A stretch of DNA of 64,000 bases from Apodospora peruviana (Eukaryota; Ascomycota; Sordariomycetes; Sordariales; Lasiosphaeriaceae): the NCBI GenBank assembly GCA_033439685.1, contig JAUEDM010000001.1, forward strand, positions 8,308,001 through 8,372,000, given 5' to 3'. Shown here piece by piece: positions 45,122 to 54,627 of the stretch; the stretch's first letter is position 1, and every line of letters begins with the position of its first letter. A program made the translations under genes and the position numbers. Below the pieces are notes generated by a model. That model did no database searches. It was not told where the DNA came from and worked only from the letters and a program-made list of their open reading frames with translations.

Positions 45122-46846
45122 TCAATCGATTTGTTTCTCGCAGCCAATGCGATTGAGAAGCTCCTTGCGATCGCTGTGGCCCGGAAGACTAACTCCAGTT
45201 GCTGCCGAAGTCTGCCTCTTGACACCTGTCCTCCTTTCCCAGTTCTTGAGGTCGAGATCCTCTACGCCGACCTCTTCCTCGAGTGGCTGAGGTTCCTCGT
45301 ACTCGAATTCCTCTTCGTCGTCAAGATCGTCGGCCTCGTCGTCGCTACGGGTGTCTTCCGCCCCACTTCCGCTGATCACCTTCAGCGCAACCCGTATAAT
45401 GAGTGTGAACCACATGATGGTGAGCGCCTGGAGGAATAAGAGCATCGAAAGGAACGTCCACTTGACTTTCTCGTTATAGCAAACCAAGCCTTCGGAATCC
45501 CACAACGGCTCCAGCAGGTACCAGGCGCCATTGCTTTCCGAGGGCTCAAAGGGTCCGCTAATATTGTCGTCTGGGCCTGAGAAGCATCCCACCGTCATAA
45601 TGCCTGGGGTATGCGCCCAGACTGAGTAGCAGACGTGGTTGTAGAAGATGTGGCGCGCAACAAACCACGAAAGCATAAAGAGGCCGAACATATAGTCGCA
45701 AAGTGTGGTGTAGCCGAGGTACTTGATGCACTTGGCGAGCTGAGGAGTCATGCTGATTAGCAAACTGGATATCGGAGACTGGGGGCTAAGGCCATTGGAC
45801 ATACAGGAAGGATGAGATCACCGATGTCCATCAGCATCAAAATCACGTTGCCCACCCGCGTGTGCCCGTATCTGTACGCGGCATACATGAGGCAGATTGT
45901 AGCAATGTGGTGCGTAAACATTTGCCAATGATCCTTTCTGCGCGCTTCGATGTTGATAACGAGTAGTTGCTGCATCCAGAAGGCCAGTTGAGCAAGGAAA
46001 TACGCCTTCATGACTCCCGACATCTCCCGACTTGGCCAGCTTGTCCAGAGCTCGTGGAGATTTAGGAAATATGGCGAGGTGCAATAAATGTACTGGACCC
46101 CAAGTTAGCCACATCTGCAGGGTGCACGCATATCTGGCGAGCAAACACGTACCACGCCGAGAGTCCAGAACACACAGTAGTACACAAACAACCACGCTTG
46201 TTCGCTAAACCTCGTGACGTCCTTTGCCTTGGAAATCCTCTGAGACTTGGCAAAGGGGGCCAAAATGTACTCCATGACAGATGCTCGAAGCAGGGTGAAC
46301 AGAGTGACGCAGAATGCGACCAGGTAGACATCATCGTAGCCTATGCCATATTTCCCGGAATTCGGATTGTAGTAGGAGAGCATGAAGTATTTGGATGTGT
46401 GCGCGCGGGCGCGGGGCATGCCGTGGGCGAGGAAGAGGAGAGCCAGTAGGTTGAAGGAGAAACCTGACCGGGAGTTGATTAGCTTGGCGACACTCCTTGG
46501 AACCTCGTAGATGATGAGTGGAATGGATATGTGAGCAGCGAGATGGCAGCTTCATGTGGGCGACTGGGAGGTCGAGCGGCTTGAATGTGAACCTACCAAT
46601 CTGGTTCTTGACAAACCACCTTGTGAGCTGTTCCATGGGAGTGTCGGCAGGCCGCTTGCGGCGACGGACAGCAACGACATTGCTTGACCCTGACAGGTAT
46701 ACGGGGCCGGTAATGATCTCTTTCTTGCCGGAAGATAGAGGTTTGGCCGTCCTCGGCGAGCTCGTTGTTGGTGTGATAGCCGTCACTACGGCCGCGCCGT
46801 CGTTCGGAACCGGGGCCGGGACCGGGGCCAGAGGGTCGTTGCCCAT
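45122..46846 (-). CDS. lag1: Lag1-type ceramide synthase (TLC domain)
   Basis: This is sphingosine N-acyltransferase of the ER. Four exons (46597-46846, 46153-46463, 45805-46092, 45122-45739) give 488 residues. The N-terminus is Pro/Thr-rich. A first membrane region (GFSFNLLALLFLAHGMPRA) precedes the TLC domain (SEQAWLFVYYCVFWTLGV, YCTSPYFLNLHELW). The Lag motif HHIATICLMYAAYRYGHTRVGNVILMLMDIGD is complete, with the catalytic double His and the Asp pair. More membrane segments follow (LFMLSWFVARHIFYNHV, WTFLSMLLFLQALTIMWF). The cytosolic tail is highly acidic (DDEADDLDDEEEFEYEE) and Ser-containing. In yeast such tails are CK2 targets, so phospho-control here is inferred. The introns are 133, 60 and 65 bp. 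Confidence 0.92.
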
Positions 46847-49137
46847 GGTGAGGGTCGGGGCCGACAGCGCGTCAATTGGGTTTCTGACCGGGCAGATTCG
46901 ATGCTCTAGAGACGTCTCTAGGCGTTCGTGTAGGTTGGTAGGTAAATCGAGGTCCTGGAGCGTGGAGGTTTAGGTTCTCGGCATGAGGCTCGAGAAGGCG
47001 ACGCTGGTGCGGTTGCAGTGGTTATCCGATCCGATCCACAGCCAAGCCAAGTCCAAACTCTGCAAACTCTGTACGCCTCAAACTGATGCGCCGTAACGAA
47101 TGAAACCCAACCGCACAGTCGGCTCTCTGCAGAAAGACAGAGAGAAGAGAAGAGGACAGCCAAGCAGGAGGGCGGATGTGGAGCAATCGGCGATGTTGCT
47201 AGAAAAGAGAAAACGAGCGACGGCTTGGCTGTCTTGCGATGGCTGGCTGGACCAGTCCACTGGTGCAGAAGGACAGTGGACGCTGGACGACAAGGTACCC
47301 GCAAGCTGCCCTGGGGGTTGTTCCACAGTCGGCTGGCGGTTGGCAATTGTTGAGTTGGGTGGGGTATCGGATTACCGAACGACGGCGGTGAGCTGCCACC
47401 GTTCAGGGGTCGTACCTTCAGGAGATTTTCCAACCAATTTTGAGATGGCGGGGGAGGAACCTGCCATCTCAAGCTTGGATGAAGCCGAAGGTGCATTGGC
47501 CCCATCTCGACTTCCTCCCGCCCCGCCCCGCCCCTCCTCCCCCTCATCCAAGCATTCTCCTTAAACTCGACCTTGCTCCTCAACAACGTCGGTCACGTCT
47601 TCTCCAGCTTTGATGTGGGATTAAAGTGATAGCGCATTCCGATATCGATGATATTCCCGTGTTGTTTCATTTCATCTTCTCAGAAGACCTGGAGTTTCGA
47701 ACTTGATCGCTTTGTTTTATCCAATTCTCCAAAGTGTGCGTCAAGCCCCCCGAATCTGTTGAGGATTGTCTTGAAAGCTGGGATCAATCCCACCCCGCGC
47801 TCTCCCGCGGCCGGCCGAACACACCAATTCGACCACCAATCGAAGTCGGGCAATCAAGAACATGGAAACCTCTTGCAGATCTTGGAGCCAATAGCCCAAA
47901 CCCTCGTCTATCTTCTTCGTCTTGCGACATTGTGATAGTGACCGGGCTGCATCTCGTCGAAAGTGAGCTTCTGGAAAAACCAACGAGAAAATAGGCGTTT
48001 TGTGGAAAGTAATATACCTGAAGAAATATTCTACCACAGAATCTTTGTGGCGATGGCTATAAGGCAATTACCTGGTATCTTCCATGGTTTGCATTCACAT
48101 CCAAGTATTATCGACCTTCAGCTGTACTAAGTCCATTATCAGGATCTTTAATTAGAAAAAACGACTGGAGGACTGGTATGAACAGATAAGGTTCTTATCA
48201 TATGTGGTCCAAGCATCCTCTCACTCTCCCAAGCTTTTTTTCTCCTTCCAATTGGTGCAAAGGCAGGGCGCCTGTGCGCATAAGGTACCTAGGAACCTAC
48301 CTAACCCGTATCACTGTCATTCTCAGTGGACCAATGGCGTGCTTCTCTGGCCTTGGCACGAGCTGCCAGTTGGACAGCCTCGGCCTCTCCCAGCGGATTG
48401 AAGTCCACCATTCCCACGGTAAATGATTTATATCCCATACAGGAAACAAAATATAATTTGGAAATTTTGTCTAATGATGATACACCTTGGAATATCTGGA
48501 CTTAACAGATGAAACGAAAGCCAAGATCCATTTTTGCTGATGAATCAACTGTTTCCCAAAACTTTAAATGTACGTATCATATGACTCTCACTGTCTCACG
48601 TGCTCCTCGAGTGCTCTGCAATTCGATCTGTGCCACTTGTTTATTATATACTAATTACTAGTTACAGAATACCTAGGTAGCTAGGACATCCATAACGTCT
48701 CCTAAGATAATAGGTATAGAAGTAGTGATGAATCTCGGTATCTGTTCGTCCATATGGTGATTATGCTAGAATCAAGCAGTCAAACTCCCACCTCCTCTGA
48801 CTTAGACGAGTCGTACTCCTCCCCCGTCCCGTACATTTCCTCTGTCTCGTCCACCTCCTCCGTCTGAAGGGAAATCCAAAACTGAAGAAAGAGAAGAGAC
48901 TATGTATATGTAAAAACAAAGACCCTGCAAGAGAGAAGTAAAATCATACAAATACAACAGCATGTAACAGCGAAGGGAAGCAAGTAAACAATAAACAACC
49001 AACAGGCATGCGAATAGGCAAGCAAACAGTCTTATCCGCAACACGCCGGTAATGTCTTTCGGCATCCTCATCCTGACCCTAACTGTCCATCACGGCACCT
49101 TCATCAACATGCTCAATAACTCTCTCCAAACTCATCA
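46847..49137. other. Spacer of about 2.3 kb
   Basis: The part from 46847 to about 47600 is G/C-rich upstream sequence of lag1; a 222-codon minus frame there has no recognisable domain and is probably leader or promoter. From about 48000 to 49100 the DNA is AT-richer with no convincing gene. Confidence 0.35.
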
Positions 49138-50487
49138 TTACCTACCCCCAGGCTGTTTGCCCTTACCATCACTCTTAAGATCAGGTTCAGGTGCAGGCTG
49201 CTGCTGTACTTCCATGTCCGGAAGAAACACCCTCTCCCCCACCGACCTCTTAAAAGCGCACCACGAAGGAAAGGGAAAATCAACATACCCAAAGCTCTTA
49301 CACCACGAAGTGGCTGTGTCATGAACGATGTCCAAGTACGCCTCCTTCTCCTCTTGTTCACATCCGAGCGGCGCCACGCAGCCCCCGTGCTTGAGCATCA
49401 GCGTGTTCACGATCATCCTCACCATGCGGCCGTTCCCGTGCTCACGGAAAGCCCACACGTGGATAACGAGGCTATGCGCCAACGCCGCGCGAAAAATCAC
49501 GCCCTTGATAGCGTTACGGTACGACGTGGATTCAGAACTACTACTGTTCTGGGAATGCTCAAGAAAGAAAAGCAGCTCGGCCATACGGCGTGGCGGCAGC
49601 CTTTCGAGGTGTAAATTGCACCACTTGCGCAAATCCGCGATCGCCTCCTGGGTCTTGTCGACGGAGAAGTTGGCAGTGACCCAATCCTGGAGGATAACGT
49701 GCGTGTTTTGGACAAGTTCTTCCGTCCAGGGCTTTCCCTGGACCACGATCCAGTCGATCATGTACCGCAGGGCGCAGGCGTGGTTGACGGTCTGCCGGAA
49801 ACACTTTTTGCCGAAATCGAATCCGACGATCTTGGATTCGTCCCTGTACGGGTTGTAGCGGTTTACACCGTCCTCGAGCAAGGCACGCTGTGAGCGCCCG
49901 TTGATGAACACTTCGCGGCAAATGTTCCTGGTGACTGAGATGTCGTGGTTCCCGGCAGCCCACTCGATCGTTTCAGAGCCATGCACCAGCGCTGTTAAGG
50001 AGTCAAGGAAGGCGGCCTCCCACAACCGCTGCTCGCGCTTAGGGCAGAACTTTCTCCGAGTTAGACGAAGGAACTCGGCATTGAACTCGTCAATGTCGTC
50101 CAGCAGCTGCTCCCCCAGCGACGTACTCGGAAGCATCGAGAATACCTGCTCCATGTTGGCTCTCCATCCTTTCATCGCGTGGAGGGCTATCTTCTTGCGT
50201 AACTCGTCGGCTTCGTCCAGGCTGATGTCGTGTAGCAAGTGATCGAGCAACACCTTGTTTGTGGCGGCGGTGCCTGATGATGATGATGATGATGATGATG
50301 CAGAGGGAACTGCTTCCGGCCGCACGTGGGGTGTCCATTTCTTGGTAACAAAAGCCTGCTTCAGGCTCATGGCCATATTCTTCTCTGGCGTAGACATCGT
50401 TTCTTTAAGGTCGTATCTTTCCTCAGTTTGTCTAGTATCATGGGAGGATGCGCGACACATCCCTTTAACTATGTGCGAAGTCTTCAT
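49138..50487 (-). CDS. Fic-fold domain protein with atypical active-site loop
   Basis: This is an intronless gene of 449 residues. A start at codon 31 (50397, MSTPEKNMAMSLKQAF) is also plausible. After a Ser-rich run (GAT/ATC repeat), residues about 80-330 are alpha-helical (LLHDISLDEADELRKKIALH, RMAELLFFLEHS). Residues 325-370 match the core of Fic domains: AALAHSLVIH, then GNGRMVRMIVNTLMLKHG. Fic enzymes transfer AMP or related groups to proteins using HPFx(D/E)GNGR. Here His343 is followed by VWAFREH before GNGR (351-354). The catalytic His is therefore three residues further away than usual, or the equivalent position is Ala346. The protein may have altered chemistry or be inactive. A C-terminal tail (QQQPAPEPDLKSDGKGKQ) is low-complexity. 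No signal peptide or TPR is seen. Neighbouring genes do not indicate a partner. Confidence 0.75.
   Translation of the reverse strand: MKTSHIVKGMCRASSHDTRQTEERYDLKETMSTPEKNMAMSLKQAFVTKKWTPHVRPEAVPSASSSSSSSSGTAATNKVLLDHLLHDISLDEADELRKKIALHAMKGWRANMEQVFSMLPSTSLGEQLLDDIDEFNAEFLRLTRRKFCPKREQRLWEAAFLDSLTALVHGSETIEWAAGNHDISVTRNICREVFINGRSQRALLEDGVNRYNPYRDESKIVGFDFGKKCFRQTVNHACALRYMIDWIVVQGKPWTEELVQNTHVILQDWVTANFSVDKTQEAIADLRKWCNLHLERLPPRRMAELLFFLEHSQNSSSSESTSYRNAIKGVIFRAALAHSLVIHVWAFREHGNGRMVRMIVNTLMLKHGGCVAPLGCEQEEKEAYLDIVHDTATSWCKSFGYVDFPFPSWCAFKRSVGERVFLPDMEVQQQPAPEPDLKSDGKGKQPGGR
50277..50301. repeat. GAT/ATC trinucleotide repeat in the Fic gene
   Basis: Consecutive GAT units on the plus strand are read as Ser codons (TCA) on the minus strand, giving the polyserine run near residue 65. 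Length variation here would change only the linker. Confidence 0.8.
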
Positions 50488-51599
50488 GGATTAGATCTGA
50501 GTTTATAATAGAGTTCAACGTATCCATAAGTGCCTGACACTCTTTCGCTATGATGTGGACAATTATGTTTTTAGTTTCGGTTCTAGACCATGATCCACAG
50601 TCTCGTAAACTTAACTCTGCGTCTGCCTCCACCATCACACGTGGACTTGACAGCTGAATTGTGTCCGGTTACTACAGAAACAAAACAAAGGGGCCTTGCC
50701 TCTGCCACTCTCGGATTCTTTGGCTTCACCTCCTACGGCCAGAGTTCACTCCAGGCTTTTGTATCATCGTAATAATAATCATATTTCTCTCTGGAGCTTC
50801 GGCTCGTGCCCTCGTCAGATCTTGCTTCCAGCCCACTTGAATTTTCCCCCTCCGCGATGGACTCCATTCGCTCTCCGGATATTAGGTTTCTGGTGCGTCA
50901 TTCGTCCTCACGATGTGGTCCCCCTTCGTCATGACATGCTCTAACTTCCCATTTTTTCCATTGTCAAAGTTAGAAGAAGCCGTCAACCCACAATGACAGC
51001 CGAATTCAAGTGCCAAGACCAGACTCACCGAGTAGTTGCGCAAACTCTACGAGTTCCCGACAAACGCAAAAATGCAGACTGCCACCTGTTCAGAGCGCCA
51101 GGTTAGGTTCGCAAAAAGGTTCGAGCATATTAATTTCCAGTTTGCCAGCGCCGTGGGAAATCAGGGAATCCTTTGGTCCAAGCATATAAAAGATCATCCC
51201 CCTTTTTCTTCTTTATTTCTTGAGAATCCCAATTTGGCTGCTGTCTGTTCTCACATCGACCACACTGACAAGTACAAGTGTTAAAACTCGAGCAACTCCA
51301 TTACCTCTACCCATTTTTTTCATTCACCTCTTTCCATCTTCACTCACTTCTTCCTATCCTCCATTCACCTCTACCCATCTCCTATTACTGTCAAAAGGTC
51401 TGTTCGGGTTTTCACACAGTCTGAGCCTAACGACTTTGATACTATAATCATCGTCAGAGTGGTACCTTGACCGAGTCGATCTGATTTGACAGTTTACCAG
51501 CATTACGAATCTACCGTGATTGTGCGACCATCTTTAACCTTGCGTTTTACTAACTCGCCAACACTCCTACAACTACCTTACCCACGGTACCTGCCCAGT
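50488..51599. other. Spacer with left inverted-repeat arm and CT-rich leader
   Basis: It contains the left 30-bp inverted-repeat arm (50663-50692). At 51298-51400 there is a pyrimidine-rich stretch in which the phrase CATTCACCTCTACCCAT recurs with variation, likely the promoter or leader of the acidic orphan gene. No other gene is recognised. Confidence 0.4.
50663..50692 (+). repeat. Left arm of a 30-bp inverted repeat
   Basis: Starts GTCCGGTTACTACAG and ends AACAAAGGG. Its exact reverse complement lies at 53766-53795, 3.1 kb away. Weaker similarity continues inward for about 40 bp. It might be a terminal inverted repeat of an element enclosing the orphan gene, or two copies of a dispersed repeat. 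Confidence 0.7.
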
Positions 51600-53042
51600 A
51601 TGGCTCATACAAATGAAGCCTATGAGTCCGACTCCTCCTCCGGCAGTCCGACACCACCCTCCACACCGCCGGGCACGCCACCGCCGACACTACCACCGAC
51701 ACCACCACCACCACCACCACAGCCCCCTACCGCAGCTTTACATCAACCCATCGACCGTGCCCCCATCCTCGCCGACCGTCACATTACCAGCCCCTTCCAA
51801 CCACCCCGTGACGACCCCTTGGGACCCGCCCAGCAAGCCTACTTCGCGCAGCGGGCCCAGACAGCAACCGATCTCGTGCTGCCCCGCGACGTACGGCGCG
51901 CCAGAGAAGAGAAGCGGCCGCCTTTTGAAAATACTGCAAAGAAGGAGGAGAAGAAGTCTTGCCAGTGTGGTTACCGCAAGCTGTGGCTCGACGCGTGCAA
52001 TGCTCGCGACGCGGCCGAGAACGAGCTGGACGTGGTTACGGCTCAGCTGGAGAACACGAAGCGACGACTACGCGAGGAGGAGGAGGATGGCAAAGTCTGG
52101 TTCAAGCTGGGAAACATGGGGTTCACGGCGACGGTCAGGCTGGATGGTGAGGTGAGGCAGTTGAGGGAGGAAAATGCGGCGTTGAAGAAGAAGATGCAAG
52201 TTTTGAAAGAGAATAGGGAGATGCTGCTTACCATTTTCGGTTCTAACTTGCCCGAGGGAGTGGATGGTGGTGAGGAGGAGGACCCTTACGACTCTTCCGA
52301 GGGCTCCTCCGAGGGCTCCTCCGAGGATTCCTCTGACGGCTGCTCTGACAGCTCTTCCGAGGACTCCTCTGACGATCTTTTCGGGGACTCTTCTGACAAC
52401 TTCAACTACGACTACAACGACTCCTTCAACTACGACAACGGCTCCGACTCCGACTCCTACTCCGAATCGTTGTGGTTGTCGTTAACCCATGAGCATGGGG
52501 ATATACATGAGAATGATTCGGATTCTGCTTCAGATGAAGATCTAGATGAGAATACAGACGAAAATTCAGATGAGGATTTAGTTGACGATTCAGATTCAGA
52601 CCCAGACGAAGATTCAGATGAGAATCCTGAAGACGAGGATTCGGAATCAAACGGAATTAAAATTCCAGTGGACTGCTCTGATGATGGATCTGACTCGAGC
52701 ATCGACGCCGATGTTGATGAGCACAGCTCCGGCACAGACGACGTTAGATCAGAGACGTCATCATCAGACAACGAAACAACAATGCACTCTTCTGCCGGAC
52801 GCCAAAAAGGCCTTGGCGATCGGGTCCGTCGTCCATACAAACTAGAGCGCCGGAAATCCTGGGAAGCCTACCGGATCCCTGGTGCCTGGAGAATTACCAG
52901 CGACGAAGATCAATTATACTGGCCCGTGCAAGAAGAGTTCGGCCTCATCGACAGAGTCCTTGGTGATCTACTGTTGATGGGCGCTGGGCTCTACTGTATT
53001 GGAGGTCTCATCGAGGCAGTCGGATTGCAGTCCTCACTTTGA
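51600..53042 (+). CDS. Acidic coiled-coil orphan protein
   Basis: A single-exon frame of 480 residues starts at ATG 51600; the open frame extends 38 codons upstream, but only from a non-ATG codon. Residues about 10-55 are Pro/Thr/Ser-rich with PTPP-type repeats. Next is a basic stretch (RDVRRAREEKRPP) and a CQCGYRKLWLDAC segment. A coiled coil of about 80 residues follows (AAENELDVVTAQLENTKRRLREE, LREENAALKKKMQVLKENREM). Residues about 215-415 are extremely Ser/Asp/Glu-rich, built from short repeats such as SEGSSEDSSD and DEDSDENPED. The end (VLGDLLLMGAGLYCIGGLIEAVGL) could be a membrane or amphipathic helix. No known domain is recognised. It lies between two inverted 30-bp repeats, so transfer or duplication is possible. 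Confidence 0.55.
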   Translation: MAHTNEAYESDSSSGSPTPPSTPPGTPPPTLPPTPPPPPPQPPTAALHQPIDRAPILADRHITSPFQPPRDDPLGPAQQAYFAQRAQTATDLVLPRDVRRAREEKRPPFENTAKKEEKKSCQCGYRKLWLDACNARDAAENELDVVTAQLENTKRRLREEEEDGKVWFKLGNMGFTATVRLDGEVRQLREENAALKKKMQVLKENREMLLTIFGSNLPEGVDGGEEEDPYDSSEGSSEGSSEDSSDGCSDSSSEDSSDDLFGDSSDNFNYDYNDSFNYDNGSDSDSYSESLWLSLTHEHGDIHENDSDSASDEDLDENTDENSDEDLVDDSDSDPDEDSDENPEDEDSESNGIKIPVDCSDDGSDSSIDADVDEHSSGTDDVRSETSSSDNETTMHSSAGRQKGLGDRVRRPYKLERRKSWEAYRIPGAWRITSDEDQLYWPVQEEFGLIDRVLGDLLLMGAGLYCIGGLIEAVGLQSSL

Positions 53043-54627
53043 CCCCTGGAGCACCTACATACCACTGAATCAGGGTCCTGGTTAGCAGTGACAAGAAGAA
53101 GGGTAGATGGATGTGCGCAGGGATGGACTCCCGGACTTACACATCTTGGTCCGGTGTACTGGAGGATCAGACGATGTTCAAGCTTGATGGGTCGATGAAA
53201 TTCTCCGTGTCATGGACATTTCCCGACCATCCCGACTCTCTGTATCTGACCGAGTCTGAGCTCAACGGAAGGGGGTGATTTACAGGAATAAAGGACCGCT
53301 TGGACATGGACCTCCTGTTAGCAACTATCTAGTTTCCTCTTGTTAGCAACTAGTTTATTTTTTGATCATGAATCATGTAATAGTCTACTCATTGACCTCA
53401 AATTTCTGAAAGTAATGACTGATAGTAATACTAGTGCTGAACGAGCTTGGGGAAATCAACCTGGACTCGGAGCAGATGTTACGTTCCTAGATAGTTGGAC
53501 TGGGTGTTAGGTGCTTTTCATTTCCTACCTTACTTTGTTGACTTAGAGAAGGGCCGTCTCCCGCATCGTTCCCAACTCCATTCGGACCAAGACTTCGCTC
53601 TACCAGCGTTCAGTCTCTCAGTCTTTTGATAATCTCCGAGGCTCGGATGGGCTGTTCCGTTAACACTTGCGGACCGCCGTTGCTCGACACTCCAAGTTGA
53701 CGTCAAGACCCGTGAGGATAAATAGATGACTTGCGGCGGAGCCAGAGATCCGCACGGCAAAGGGGCCCTTTGTTTTGTTTCTGTAGTAACCGGACTTTAA
53801 TCCGTGGATTGTTTACTTACGATTTTGCGCAAGACGAGCGAAGGACAAGTCCGCAGCGCCACTCTTTAGGGCGACGTCAAGACTTACTCGAGCACCATCA
53901 AAGTGTTGACCGACCCCTGACGCTCAACACTAAGGCATACCAACTTGTCATGTTGTCGAACAAATAGCTAACGCAAGCTGATGTGATGTTCGACAAGCCG
54001 TGTCCGCTGCGGGTTGCCAGCCACCAACTGGAACTCCTTCCTTCCGGGTCTGGATTGGATAGCTTCATGGCCTCGACCCCGGCGTGCCCGGAGCCGTCCG
54101 GACCTCCGTAATAGAGCACTTTCAGTGAGCCACCCCGGGTTGTGGTCTGCAGACGATCGCTGATCAATGAGAACAAGACTCAGGGCGAGATGGACCGTGG
54201 CCACCCCGATCTCACCACCGCTCCAGCTAGCGCTCCGTTATGGTCCGTATGTCCAACGAGCAACAGACAGACGGTACGCCTCTGTTACAATTGCGCTCTG
54301 ACCTGTGGTTGGGATATCTGTGAGCCTATTCCCAGCCATTGACTTTGACCCTCGAGCGCCGCCAGGAAAGGGGCCCCTTAGCTACATGGGTGGGAGCCTC
54401 ATCAACATAGTCAAAGCATTGTCAAGCATACACGGAGATGGGCGTTTTCATGTGGGCATGTGTGCGTGAAGCTCTTTTACTGATCTGAGGCTTTCTGGTG
54501 TATATATGCTGACTTCCCTCCCTCATGTCGTGGGGCTTGCTTTTCTCCCCATCCATCCACCTCATTCGCTTAAGCTTTTTTGCACCTGTCCACCGTCCTA
54601 CAGCAACAGATCACCAGATCGGTCACC
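53043..54627. other. Spacer with right inverted-repeat arm
   Basis: It contains the right 30-bp arm (53766-53795). A 76-codon minus frame (53530-53760) abuts it and could be an element fragment. The last ~130 bp are C/T-rich leader of the mucin-like gene. No complete gene is recognised. Confidence 0.4.
53766..53795 (-). repeat. Right arm of a 30-bp inverted repeat
   Basis: It is an exact reverse complement of 50663-50692. It begins CCCTTTGTTTTG on the plus strand and ends AACCGGAC. No flanking target-site duplication could be recognised by eye. Confidence 0.7.

Noticed and set aside
46918..47586. 222-codon minus-strand frame
   Set aside because: Low-complexity Pro/Ser/Arg composition with no domain; it fits upstream leader or promoter of lag1 better.
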